NCBI GenBank assembly: GCA_942492065.1
Contig: CALODV010000013.1
Coordinates: 310,001-374,000, forward strand
Length of the DNA: 64,000 bases
DNA from: G963665815 sp942492065
Lineage (GTDB): Bacteria > Cloacimonadota > Cloacimonadia > Cloacimonadales > JAIOQZ01
Direction: 5' to 3'
Shown: in pieces, positions 26,958-35,458 of the stretch
How the letters are laid out: the number at the start of each line of letters is the position of its first letter
Numbering within the stretch: position 1 is the stretch's first letter
Translations under genes and position numbers: made by a program
Notes under the pieces: generated by a model
The model's database searches: none
Seen by the model: the letters and a program-made list of their open reading frames with translations, nothing else
Told to the model about the DNA's origin: nothing

Positions 26958-29474
26958 ATGGATTATAAAAATAAACTGTCAGATTTTTTGATGTCACTCA
27001 AAAATGAAATGAGTGGAGAACTGATATTTCGCAATATTGCAGGTCAGGATGCTGTTTTTGATGCAATCCCCCAACAGGTCGATCTGTCAATCCGGAGTTT
27101 TCTTGCAGCCAATGGTATAAGCAAACTGTTCAAGCATCAGGCAGATGCTCTCAATTCAGTATTTAACCACGAAAATGTAGTCATCACAACAGGTGTGTCC
27201 AGCGGGAAATCACTCTGTTATCAGGTTCCTGTAGTGCAGTCGATTCTGGATAAACCTGAATCATCTTCGCTGTTTCTCTACCCGACAAAAGCTCTGTCTC
27301 GCGATCAGCTTAAACAGATGAACAATCTTTTTCCAAATGACAACAACAGGATGTTCAAGGCTTTTGTTTATGATGGTGATACTCCGGCAGACAAGAGAAA
27401 GCACATTCGGAATCATGCAAATATTGTTGTTACTAATCCAGATATGCTGCACATGAGTATATTACCGCATCATACAACCTGGGAGAAATTTTTTTCCGGT
27501 CTGTGCTATGTAGTGATTGACGAAATTCATACTTACAGAGGTGTTTTCGGCTCGCATTTTATCAATGTCATGCGGAGACTGCACAGGATTCTGAAGTTTT
27601 ACGGGGCATCACCGCAATATATTATGACTTCTGCTACAATTGCCAATGCCCGGGAAACTGCTGAAAAGATTTCCGGACAGAAAGTAACTCTGATAGATCA
27701 GGATTACTCCGCAAAAGGCAGTCGGTACTTCATATATTATAATCCACCCATAGTAAACGAAGAGCTGAGTATTCGTAAAAGCTCTCTGCTCGAAGCGGAG
27801 GAAATAGGCTATAAACTGATCAGGAATGGCCTGCAGTCTATCATATTTGCCCAGACCAGAAAAAGCGTTGAACTTATAGTTAACTATCTGCTCCGGCACG
27901 AAGATATCTCAGAAAAAGATGTGCGGGGCTACAGGTCAGGTTATCTGCCAGGATTCCGACGAGAGATTGAACAGGAATTACAACAGGGAAATGCCAAATG
28001 TGTTGTTGCAACCAATGCTCTTGAGCTGGGAATCGATATAGGTTCTCTAGATGTTTCTGTTATAAGCGGATACCCCGGAACAATTGCTTCTCTATGGCAG
28101 CAGGCAGGAAGAGCAGGCAGATCCGGCAAAGAGTCTGTGAATATCTACCTTACAAGTGCCAGTCCGTTGGATCAGTACCTGTACAGTCATCCTGAGTACA
28201 TTTTCGACAGAGAATCAGAAAAAGCTATAACTAATCCCGATCATCTTCTGATACTATTCAACCACCTGCAATGTGCAGTATTCGAACTGCCCTTCAAGAA
28301 TGATGAGTTTTTCGGGAATCTGTCGCCTGAAGAAATAATTGATATGTGGGAAGTACTGAAGGAAGAACGTAAAGTTTTCGAGGACAGAGACAGCTATTAC
28401 TGGACTGCCGGAGGATATCCCCCGGAACTGATCAGTCTACGCAATATTGACTCAGGATTGATAAAGCTGATTAATGATGGTACTCAGAGAACAATCATCG
28501 GGTACACAGATCGACACAGTTCATACTGGCTTCTTCATCCTAAAGCTATTTACATACATGACGGCACATCTTATCTTGTGAAAGATCTGAATCTGGAAGA
28601 GAAGTATGCTTTGCTTCAGGAAGCGGAAATGGATTATTTTACTCAGGCACAAATGAAAACAGAGTTCGATATGGAATCTACAGACGATGCCAAGGAATAT
28701 AAAGGATTTACCATTGAAAAAGGCGAGTTGATTGTCCGCAGCAGAGTAACAGGTTTTCAGGCGAAAAAGTGGTACACTCACGAAATTGTAGGGCAGGAAG
28801 AACTGGAAATGCCAGAGCATGCTCTGGACACTTACGGCTGCTGGATTAAGCTGTCTGCAGATTTTGTAGAATCCCTGAGACAAAGCGACTCCTGGAGTAA
28901 TAACCGTAATAACTATGGTGCTGACTGGAATTTAATAAAGGAAGCAGTCAGAAGCAGAGACCATTACAGTTGTCGTAATTGCGGAAAACTTGAGGACGAT
29001 GTATACCATGATGTACACCACATAAAGCCATTCAGGTTCTTTGATTCTGCAAGAGAAGCTAATGTTATGGAAAACCTGATTACTCTTTGTAAAAGCTGTC
29101 ATCATCAGGCAGAGAGTCAGGTGAGAGTTGTTTCCGGTCTTGATGGAGTCAGGCATCTGCTCCAGAATATGAGTCCGCTCAAACTGATGTGTGATAACAC
29201 AGACATACGAGTGTTCGCAGAAAGTGCAAGTTCGCTTAACTCACAGCTCCCGGCTATTGTCTTTTACGATGCTATTTCGGGAGGGATTGGACTCAGTGAA
29301 GAAGTCTATAAAGAGTTTTTCAGTATTTTAAGGAAGTCTCTGGAAGTCCTGAAAAGCTGTCAGTGTGATTCCGGCTGCCCATCCTGTATCGGACCTTCTG
29401 CCAGTAAGGATTCCAAGAAATACTCAGCAATAATCATCAACAAACTGCTGAAGGTATACAATGAAAAATCTTAA
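26958..29474 (+). CDS. mrfA: MrfA (YprA)-type DNA-repair helicase with internal HNH domain
   Basis: An 838-residue superfamily 2 helicase of the COG1205 family. The Walker A variant is TTGVSSGKS (~78-86), the Walker B is VVIDEIH (~184-190), SAT-type motif III is MTSATI, and QQAGRAGRSG is motif VI (~380). The C-terminus has the cysteine cluster CQCDSGCPSC (~799-808) of the DUF1998/MZB region. Unusually, ~53 residues at ~668-720 form an HNH module: YSCRNCGK, DVHHIKPF, then NLITLCKSCHHQ. The Bacillus MrfA-MrfB pair repairs mitomycin C damage; this one overlaps its mrfB-like partner by 14 nt. No strong ribosome-binding site precedes 26958. Confidence 0.87.
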   Translation: MDYKNKLSDFLMSLKNEMSGELIFRNIAGQDAVFDAIPQQVDLSIRSFLAANGISKLFKHQADALNSVFNHENVVITTGVSSGKSLCYQVPVVQSILDKPESSSLFLYPTKALSRDQLKQMNNLFPNDNNRMFKAFVYDGDTPADKRKHIRNHANIVVTNPDMLHMSILPHHTTWEKFFSGLCYVVIDEIHTYRGVFGSHFINVMRRLHRILKFYGASPQYIMTSATIANARETAEKISGQKVTLIDQDYSAKGSRYFIYYNPPIVNEELSIRKSSLLEAEEIGYKLIRNGLQSIIFAQTRKSVELIVNYLLRHEDISEKDVRGYRSGYLPGFRREIEQELQQGNAKCVVATNALELGIDIGSLDVSVISGYPGTIASLWQQAGRAGRSGKESVNIYLTSASPLDQYLYSHPEYIFDRESEKAITNPDHLLILFNHLQCAVFELPFKNDEFFGNLSPEEIIDMWEVLKEERKVFEDRDSYYWTAGGYPPELISLRNIDSGLIKLINDGTQRTIIGYTDRHSSYWLLHPKAIYIHDGTSYLVKDLNLEEKYALLQEAEMDYFTQAQMKTEFDMESTDDAKEYKGFTIEKGELIVRSRVTGFQAKKWYTHEIVGQEELEMPEHALDTYGCWIKLSADFVESLRQSDSWSNNRNNYGADWNLIKEAVRSRDHYSCRNCGKLEDDVYHDVHHIKPFRFFDSAREANVMENLITLCKSCHHQAESQVRVVSGLDGVRHLLQNMSPLKLMCDNTDIRVFAESASSLNSQLPAIVFYDAISGGIGLSEEVYKEFFSILRKSLEVLKSCQCDSGCPSCIGPSASKDSKKYSAIIINKLLKVYNEKS

Positions 29475-30660
29475 GGCGAAACTTAAATCCCTTGGTGCAG
29501 AGCTGAAGACAGAGAATTCTGCAGTTGAAGAAGTTTTAGAAACTCAATCAGAATCTTACGTAGATACTCCTTATGGTAAAGTACGCTGTAAAAAGACTGT
29601 TCATGAGGTTAATCCGGCATTTTCGGATGATGTCTCTCAGGGGATAAGGAGTCTTGGGAAATACTGCAGAGTTCCACAGGTATTGGCTGCAAATCCGTTA
29701 AATTTTGTGTTTATTGATCTGGAGACAACAGGTCTTTCAGGTGGAGCCGGGACTATCCCGTTCCTTACAGGAGCAGGAGTTCTTAAAAACAGTAAGTTTG
29801 AACTGTATCAGTATTTTCTGGAATCCCCATCTCAGGAGAAAGCAGGTCTGCATCTTGTAAAAGAACTGATAAAAGATAAATCGGTTGTTGTATCCTTCAA
29901 TGGAAAAAGCTTTGATATACCTCTTCTGAAAAGTCGCTTTGTGCTCCACTTCAGAGAACATCCATTTGATAATATGTATAACCTCGATCTACTGCATATC
30001 TTCCGCAGGCTGTTCAAAAACAGATTCGAGAACTGTTCACTGCAATATCTGGAATACAGAATTCTGAAGCTGTTCAGAACCTCAGCAGATATAGAAGGAT
30101 ACCTCATTCCTGAGATGTATACTCAATATCTGCATGACCGGGATGAAGATTTTGTAGAAAGTGTGCTGTATCATAATGAAGTGGATATAACCTCCATGGT
30201 TAGTCTGCTTGAATTTCTGGTGAAATATCTATCTGAACCATGCTGTGGAGATTATGAGAACTTAACTGATCCGCTGGCAGTATGCAGATTCTTCGAGTTC
30301 ATTGAAGATACTGAATGTGCAGAGAACATGTATGCAGTCTATAAAGATAGTCCTCAGTGTATGAATGACGAGAAATTCCGGTGGCACTACTCCATTATGC
30401 TGAAAAAATCTAAACGAATAAATGAAGCTGTAATAGTATGGGAGAAAATGACGGAAACGAGTATAGATGCCTGTTGTGAACTGGCAAAGTACTATGAGCA
30501 CCGGATAAAGGACTTCGATAAAGCTATGCAGTATACGTACTCAGCGTTCGATCTGGCATTGATTCAGAAGAAATCTGTTGCTGTTCTGAAGGCAATCCAG
30601 ACCAGAATGAAGAGACTGGAGCAGAAGATGAAGAAAGATGATGGAGAAGAACATCTATAA
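29461..30660 (+). CDS. mrfB: MrfB (YprB)-type 3'-5' exonuclease with RNase H-like fold
   Basis: A 399-residue protein of the YprB family. FVFIDLETTGLSGGAGT (~82-98) is the DnaQ-like motif I with DxE, VVSFNGKSFDIPLLKSRF (~141-158) carries motif II, and LYHNEVDITSMVSLLEFL (~237-254) contains the motif III aspartate. The C-terminal ~120 residues (~275-390) form TPR-like helices. In Bacillus subtilis MrfB is the exonuclease acting with helicase MrfA on mitomycin lesions. The overlapping start with the helicase gene implies a coupled operon. It is followed by a convergent terminator at 30712-30737. Confidence 0.88.
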   Translation: MKNLKAKLKSLGAELKTENSAVEEVLETQSESYVDTPYGKVRCKKTVHEVNPAFSDDVSQGIRSLGKYCRVPQVLAANPLNFVFIDLETTGLSGGAGTIPFLTGAGVLKNSKFELYQYFLESPSQEKAGLHLVKELIKDKSVVVSFNGKSFDIPLLKSRFVLHFREHPFDNMYNLDLLHIFRRLFKNRFENCSLQYLEYRILKLFRTSADIEGYLIPEMYTQYLHDRDEDFVESVLYHNEVDITSMVSLLEFLVKYLSEPCCGDYENLTDPLAVCRFFEFIEDTECAENMYAVYKDSPQCMNDEKFRWHYSIMLKKSKRINEAVIVWEKMTETSIDACCELAKYYEHRIKDFDKAMQYTYSAFDLALIQKKSVAVLKAIQTRMKRLEQKMKKDDGEEHL

Positions 30661-30711
30661 CTGTATTATTCTGTACACTTATAATTCCCCTCCGTTTTCT
30701 TAGTTAAAGGG

Positions 30712-30737
30712 AAAAAAGCACCTGTAGAACAGGTGCT
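30712..30737 (-). terminator. Rho-independent terminator of the ECF sigma operon
   Basis: On the minus strand AGCACCTGT-TCT-ACAGGTGCT is followed by a TTTTTT tract, ~27 bp after the stop of the PDZ gene. Confidence 0.9.
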
Positions 30738-30763
30738 GATGATTGAGGAGGGAATATGTGTTT

Positions 30764-31621
30764 CTAATGTTTGGTTTTTAATTCGTCAAATTGATTTTGA
30801 AGCTTTTTCAGTTCAGACTTTATTGCTTCAATCTCAGATTTAGTCTGTACAGTATCCTCTGCAGTGGTGTGATGCATTGTGAACTCAGGGCTGTACACGA
30901 ATACACTGTTACCGTAAGGATTCACATCTATACTGTATGTTTCAGTGAATTTATCGTAATCAGGATAGAGCAGCATTCTAAGAAGTTTACCTTTTCTTAT
31001 GGCAAGAATTTCAATTCCATTCTTATTGCTTTTATCCATTGCTATAGAGTAAAGGTCATTGTTGTTCTCTATCTTGTTGCCGATTGCTTCTATGATGATG
31101 TCACCGGCTTTAATTCCGTTCTTATCTGCCGGGCTGCCGTCTATAACAGTTCTTACGAGCAATCCGTTTTTGACTTCAAAGAATTCCATAAGCTGAGGAG
31201 TGAGTGTCTGCGTTTCCACTCCCAGTACATTATTGAAGAATACAGAGAACACATTGACAGGAGTGTCCGGAGTAACTTTCTCAGCAAGCGTCAGCTTGAC
31301 TTTTTTGTTCTTACCTTTTTCCCTGATAAGAAATTCAAGCTTATCCCCCGGTTTTTTACCTTTCAAGACATTAACAATATCTTCCTGATTATGTATTTTC
31401 TTCGAATTGATTTCCAGAACCAGTGTATTGACCTTCAAGTCTGCTTCTTCAGCAGGAGAATCTTCCACAATAGCTGTAAGAAGAACACCATAGTCAGAGT
31501 TGAATTTCTTAAGAGCCTTTTCAGAAGGCACTTCTATAAAGATACCTATGTAAGGCTCAGGAAATGACGCTCCCAGCGCTCCTGCTGCAAAGATTAAGAT
31601 AAGAATCAGACTTCGTTTCAT
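30764..31621 (-). CDS. Secreted double-PDZ protein
   Basis: A 285-residue protein. The start at 31621 gives the signal peptide MKRSLILILIFAAGALGASF; the GTG 12 nt earlier overlaps the previous stop. Two PDZ domains follow: ~17-108 (DSPAEEADLKVNTLVLEINS) and ~125-215 (IDGSPADKNGIKAGDIIIEA). No serine-protease domain is present, so it resembles the PDZ half of an HtrA/DegS protease without the protease. The C-terminus (~255-285) is a coiled coil. As the last gene of an ECF sigma operon it may sense misfolded envelope proteins or regulate a protease. Confidence 0.8.
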   Translation of the reverse strand: MKRSLILILIFAAGALGASFPEPYIGIFIEVPSEKALKKFNSDYGVLLTAIVEDSPAEEADLKVNTLVLEINSKKIHNQEDIVNVLKGKKPGDKLEFLIREKGKNKKVKLTLAEKVTPDTPVNVFSVFFNNVLGVETQTLTPQLMEFFEVKNGLLVRTVIDGSPADKNGIKAGDIIIEAIGNKIENNNDLYSIAMDKSNKNGIEILAIRKGKLLRMLLYPDYDKFTETYSIDVNPYGNSVFVYSPEFTMHHTTAEDTVQTKSEIEAIKSELKKLQNQFDELKTKH

Positions 31622-31632
31622 TTCTGTCTCCA

Positions 31633-32085
31633 CTAATACTGAAGTTTAACTTTAGGCTGCTGCCCTTTGTATTCACTTACGTAGAATATTGATCTGTTGT
31701 TTCTGTCTCTGACCTTCTTGATGACATAAGATTTGGATTCATCAAGATTGGAAAGATTATTCACAGGAACAAAATTACTCTGATCTACTATACTGTTCGG
31801 TGCACTCTGAGCAATACCTGAGTTTTCTGCAAATAACTGGTATTGTTTACCTTCAGCACGCCAGAATGCGTAATGAGCCTTATCAGCCAGATCCGGTTTG
31901 AAAATAAATACTGCAAAAGCAAATACCATGACAACCAGAGCTGCAGTCGCAAAAGCAGGATACCAGCCAAAGCTTCTTTTTCTGTGGAAATACTCTTTCT
32001 CAAGCTCGTATTTCAGTCTTACAGAAAACGGTCCCGGATGAACTTCCGGTGTGTTTATGTTCTCAAGATACTTTTTGATAGACAT
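31633..32085 (-). CDS. Single-pass membrane protein, possible anti-sigma factor
   Basis: A 150-residue protein with a cytoplasmic N-terminus (~1-40), one membrane segment (FATAALVVMVFAFAVFIF, ~46-63) and a ~85-residue outer part. That is the topology of anti-sigma factors, and the gene overlaps the ECF sigma gene by 23 bp. No zinc-binding anti-sigma HxxxCxxC motif is seen, so the function is inferred from topology and position only. The ribosome-binding site GGAGG lies 9 nt before the start, within the sigma gene. Confidence 0.55.
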   Translation of the reverse strand: MSIKKYLENINTPEVHPGPFSVRLKYELEKEYFHRKRSFGWYPAFATAALVVMVFAFAVFIFKPDLADKAHYAFWRAEGKQYQLFAENSGIAQSAPNSIVDQSNFVPVNNLSNLDESKSYVIKKVRDRNNRSIFYVSEYKGQQPKVKLQY

Positions 32086-32608
32086 CTTCCAATACCTCCG
32101 CCGGGATTAATTTTTCTAATTTCTTCAGTGATCTGTGTAAATTAACTCTTAAAGTACTCTCTTTTTTTCCCAGCATTTCGGAAATTTCACTGAAGCTTTT
32201 CTTCTCGAAAAAACGTAATATTATAATATTCTGATCTTTTTCAGGCAATTGCTTTATATACTGATGTATGAAATCGTATGAAAATCTTTCTGTCTTCTCG
32301 TCCAGTACAGCCTTGTCAACATACATGTTTTCAATTTTCTTATGTCTTTTGTCTGCACGAAAATAATTACTTATCTCACTGACTGCAATTCTGAACAGCC
32401 AGGCAGAAAACGGTATGGAACGCCACTTAAACAGGTGGAGCTTGTCCATAGCCTTAAAAAAAGTGTTTGAAACGATTTCTTCAGCATAACTCCTGTTACC
32501 AACCCGGTACATAACAAACCGGAATATATCAGGAAAGTATCTCTGATATAAAGCTTCAAAAGCCTGAATGTCTTTTTTAGCCTGTAATACTAATTTTTTT
32601 TCGTCCAT
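32063..32608 (-). CDS. ECF RNA polymerase sigma factor
   Basis: A 181-residue sigma-70 family protein. The start at 32608 (MDEKKLVLQAKKD) is preferred over the longer form because AGAGGTGATT precedes it. Region 2 spans ~10-85 (YQRYFPDIFRFVMYRVGN and AEEIVSNTFFKAMDKL). Region 4 spans ~120-170 (LPEKDQNIIILRFFEKKSFS and a helix-turn-helix EISEMLGKKESTLRVNLHR). It heads an operon with a membrane protein and a double-PDZ protein, an arrangement expected for envelope-stress signalling. Confidence 0.92.
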   Translation of the reverse strand: MDEKKLVLQAKKDIQAFEALYQRYFPDIFRFVMYRVGNRSYAEEIVSNTFFKAMDKLHLFKWRSIPFSAWLFRIAVSEISNYFRADKRHKKIENMYVDKAVLDEKTERFSYDFIHQYIKQLPEKDQNIIILRFFEKKSFSEISEMLGKKESTLRVNLHRSLKKLEKLIPAEVLEDVYQKVS

Positions 32609-32881
32609 AATCACCTCTGCAAACATAACGCCATGCTTATGTTTTAGTTTCATGTTTTTTCATTTTTTGCACACTTTAAAAGTTGTCAACCCGGAAGTTG
32701 TTGAAATTTAGAGAGTTCTGGGATATGTTCTACTCAGACGATATCAGTGTTTTACTTTGAAGTCTAATCTTTTATTTGAAGCAATGACGTACCCAAATCA
32801 ACTAGAATAAATATATTGACTACTTTCTTTGTTTTCCCAATAAATTGTTAATGTAGAAACAAAAAGTGAGGATTTCAAATT

Positions 32882-34033
32882 ATGAAAAAACTACTGGTTA
32901 TAATTCTGATTATCTTAGTTACTCCAATTTATCTTGTATCTGTTGTTAATGAAATTAAAAGTGTCAATATCCCCAATACTGCCTTTCACAGATTTGATGA
33001 AACCAACAATACATTTTCCTGTCTTACCTATAATTATGATAACTTGAAAACAAAGATATGTATACTGGACGACAAACTCAACACTATTTCGAATAATGAT
33101 CACTATCTTGAATTTGACGGAAAAGTAAATTATACATTTTCTTCTGAATTCACACTTGTGTGGAAGGATAGTATTTGCTATAGAATTAACGATATTGTCA
33201 GAAAGCCCGTAAAGCATCGACCAGAAAACTTAAAACTTGTATTTTGCCAGTATCAATCCCTTTGGTATAATGATAGCAATAACCTAATTTTTACATTCTC
33301 AGACTCACTAACTTTTGAAAAATTATGTGAATTACCTGCAATTCCTGCTAAATTTCTGCTTTCATATCAAAACTGCATTCCCTTTATCGATAAAGCTGAT
33401 AATCTACATATTTCAGATAATAGAGGGAAAGAGCTTTTTACAACAAAAGTGAACTCGAATTTAATGAAACTTATTGAAGCAGTGATTCTTGAAAATGATG
33501 ATAATGTACTTGTACACCTGCATGATCTGGGTTACTTCAATAATGTAATGATAAAAAACAAGACAACCGGTAAATTGAAAACTGTTGAATTTGAACACTT
33601 TGGAGCAATGCTTATTCCTCAATCTTTTTATCCTCGGCTGTATGACAACGGTGGAAATATTACTTGTCTGCTATACAATGAATTTTCTAATAGTAGTTTC
33701 CTTATACAATTCAACACTAATGGTGAACTACAGAAAGAAGTTGAGCTGAATGGAGTAGTTATGCTTGATGCCAGTATTAAGGAAACAGATGATAAGCTAA
33801 TTATCTATGGATTTGATTCCTATAAAAGAGGGCAAAGAGGGCAGAACTTTCTGTACATTTACGAGCTAGATAAAAAGAATTTCACTGTCTTATCAGAATA
33901 CACCAAAGACTTCCCTCAAGGATTAGGATTACAGTATAAAAATGGTTTTCATTTTATTGATAATACTGTACTTTGTTCTGTCCAGCTTAGTGATGGCTCA
34001 CTGGAGCTTGTTAAACTGGAGATCAGCAATTAA
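32882..34033 (+). CDS. Secreted protein of unknown function
   Basis: A 383-residue protein with signal peptide MKKLLVIILIILVTPIYLVS. The mature part is made of short beta-strand segments with recurring patterns such as NTFSCLTYNY, KVNYTFSSEF and NITCLLYNEF, which suggests a beta-propeller, but no named family is recognised. It has a GAGG ribosome-binding site, is monocistronic, and is convergent with the methyltransferase gene 2 bp away. Confidence 0.55.
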   Translation: MKKLLVIILIILVTPIYLVSVVNEIKSVNIPNTAFHRFDETNNTFSCLTYNYDNLKTKICILDDKLNTISNNDHYLEFDGKVNYTFSSEFTLVWKDSICYRINDIVRKPVKHRPENLKLVFCQYQSLWYNDSNNLIFTFSDSLTFEKLCELPAIPAKFLLSYQNCIPFIDKADNLHISDNRGKELFTTKVNSNLMKLIEAVILENDDNVLVHLHDLGYFNNVMIKNKTTGKLKTVEFEHFGAMLIPQSFYPRLYDNGGNITCLLYNEFSNSSFLIQFNTNGELQKEVELNGVVMLDASIKETDDKLIIYGFDSYKRGQRGQNFLYIYELDKKNFTVLSEYTKDFPQGLGLQYKNGFHFIDNTVLCSVQLSDGSLELVKLEISN

Positions 34034-34034
34034 C

Positions 34035-34520
34035 CTACGCATTATTCACCTGACCAAGTTTCTTCTGTATCTTATGAGCAAAAGGAAGCTCAATAAACTT
34101 TGGTAGAGAGTTATGTTCTTTTTTGAATGTCAGAAAGATGAATTTGTGTTCCAGCAGATTCAGATTCGCAGAAATATCATATAATGGAGGAATTACAACC
34201 GTTACCTTCTTCCCCACTCTGGAAAGCTCATCAAAAAATCGTTGAGGATCATCAACATGTTCCATTGTGTGAGAGCATAAAACAGTATCGAACTGCTTAT
34301 TTGCAAAGGGCAGGTTATAGATATCGTTTACCAGCACAAAATTAGGAACATCCTTATGCTGGAAGATATCACAATTGGTTCCTCCGCCGTCGGTTTTACC
34401 GCAGCAGATGTTAAGATCCCATTTCTGTTTCTTCAGGATTCGAGTTTTCTCAAGTTTGTAACTGATATAGTGAGCAATAACCACATAAGCGATAATGAAA
34501 GCAGCAATAATATAAAACAT
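34035..34520 (-). CDS. Membrane-anchored class I methyltransferase-like protein
   Basis: A 161-residue protein that begins with one membrane segment (MFYIIAAFIIAYVVIAHYIS). It then shows a shortened Rossmann methyltransferase core: WDLNICCGKTDGGGTNCDIF (~39-58, weak motif I), VNDIYNLPFANKQFDTVLCS (~69-88) and HTMEHVDDPQRFFDELSRVG (~89-108), the motifs of type 11 methyltransferases. At 161 residues it is short for the family, and the normal C-terminal strands are replaced by a basic tail. The ribosome-binding site is AAGGAG. Substrate and activity are unknown. Confidence 0.6.
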   Translation of the reverse strand: MFYIIAAFIIAYVVIAHYISYKLEKTRILKKQKWDLNICCGKTDGGGTNCDIFQHKDVPNFVLVNDIYNLPFANKQFDTVLCSHTMEHVDDPQRFFDELSRVGKKVTVVIPPLYDISANLNLLEHKFIFLTFKKEHNSLPKFIELPFAHKIQKKLGQVNNA

Positions 34521-34718
34521 AGGAACTCCTTATTGATTAACTGACTCAACAGCAAGTCAAACTGTGTAATCAATAAGTCGCAGCACATTCAAACCTCATT
34601 GCAGTGCTGCGTATGTAAAGTTTTGTGTCAAGGGAAATAGTGGGAGATGTTCTGGATTGCATTGACTGTCTAGTGCTAAAATAAGAATCGGCACAGTCGA
34701 TTCAGTCTATATTAGATT

Positions 34719-35393
34719 TGATGAATGTTCTCCAAACCTTCACCGAAGCAACCAATTAATTGAGAAAAAAAGCCAGAAACCAACTCTGCTATCTCTTTTT
34801 GTTCCCATCCCTCACAAAAAGTGGAAGTTGATGAATGTTCTCCAAACCTTCACCGAGTCATAATAGCAATATCATTCTGCTATGGGTAGCCGTTCTTGTT
34901 CTTTTTTACTGTATAATAAATTTTCGCGTTAAGAAATCCTGAAGCCTTGGAAGGATTTCAGGGGAGATTTATGGTTCCGGCTTGCTGGAAATACATTTAA
35001 AAAAGATGTCATTTCTTTTGCTTCGTTTTCTTTAGTCATATAAAGAAAATGAAGGACAGTATCAATACTCTATCTCTTTTTGTTCCCATCCCTCACAAAA
35101 AGTGGAAGTTGGTGAATGTTTTCCAAACCTTCACCGAGTCATAAGTCAAAGAAATCACAGAAAATCAATACTCTATCTCTTTTTGTTCCCTTCCCTCACA
35201 AAAAGCGGAAGTTGGTGAATGTTCTTCAAACCTTCACCGAGTCATTAAGTCAAAGAAATCCCAGAAAATCAATACTCTATCTCTTTTTGTTCCCTTCCCT
35301 CACAAAAAGCGGAAGTTGGTGAATGTTCTTCAAACCTTCACCGAGTCATTAAGTCAAAGAAATCCCAGAAAATCAATACTCTATCTCTTTTTG
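34719..35393 (+). repeat. 103-104-bp tandem repeat array, interrupted by repeat B
   Basis: Downstream full units start at 35062, 35165 and 35269 (103, 104 and 104 bp), with a truncated unit at 35373-35393. The 35165 and 35269 units look identical. Each unit has two hairpins: CTTTTTGT/ACAAAAAG and GGTGAA/TTCACC. Older, diverged units lie at 34719-34862, separated from the rest by dispersed repeat B. There are no spacers of CRISPR type. The array ends ~65 bp before gcvPA. Confidence 0.85.
34900..35057 (+). repeat. Structured dispersed repeat, copy B
   Basis: Second copy of the repeat at 24841-25041, in the same orientation. It has the extended -10 TGTATAAT (34910-34917), hairpin TCCTGAA/TTCAGG and hairpin TTCCGG..CTGGAA (A-T in copy A becomes G-U). 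TTTTCTTTA/TAAAGAAAA is kept. The GATGAAATT hairpin insert of copy A is missing. It sits inside the tandem array region. Confidence 0.6.
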
Positions 35394-35458
35394 TTGACAG
35401 AAATTATCCCTTACAAGTTGATGTTCCTGAAAAAACATTAAAAAAGCAGGAGATTTCT

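Noticed and set aside
35116..35322. 68-residue open frame in the tandem array
   Set aside because: It is a product of the repeat sequence; no ribosome-binding site and no family resemblance.
34719..35393. CRISPR array
   Set aside because: Units of ~104 bp are contiguous repeats with no short repeat/unique spacer alternation, and no cas genes are nearby.
35062..35458. Glycine riboswitch upstream of gcvPA
   Set aside because: No tandem aptamer core or conserved glycine riboswitch motifs were seen; the region is filled by the tandem array.
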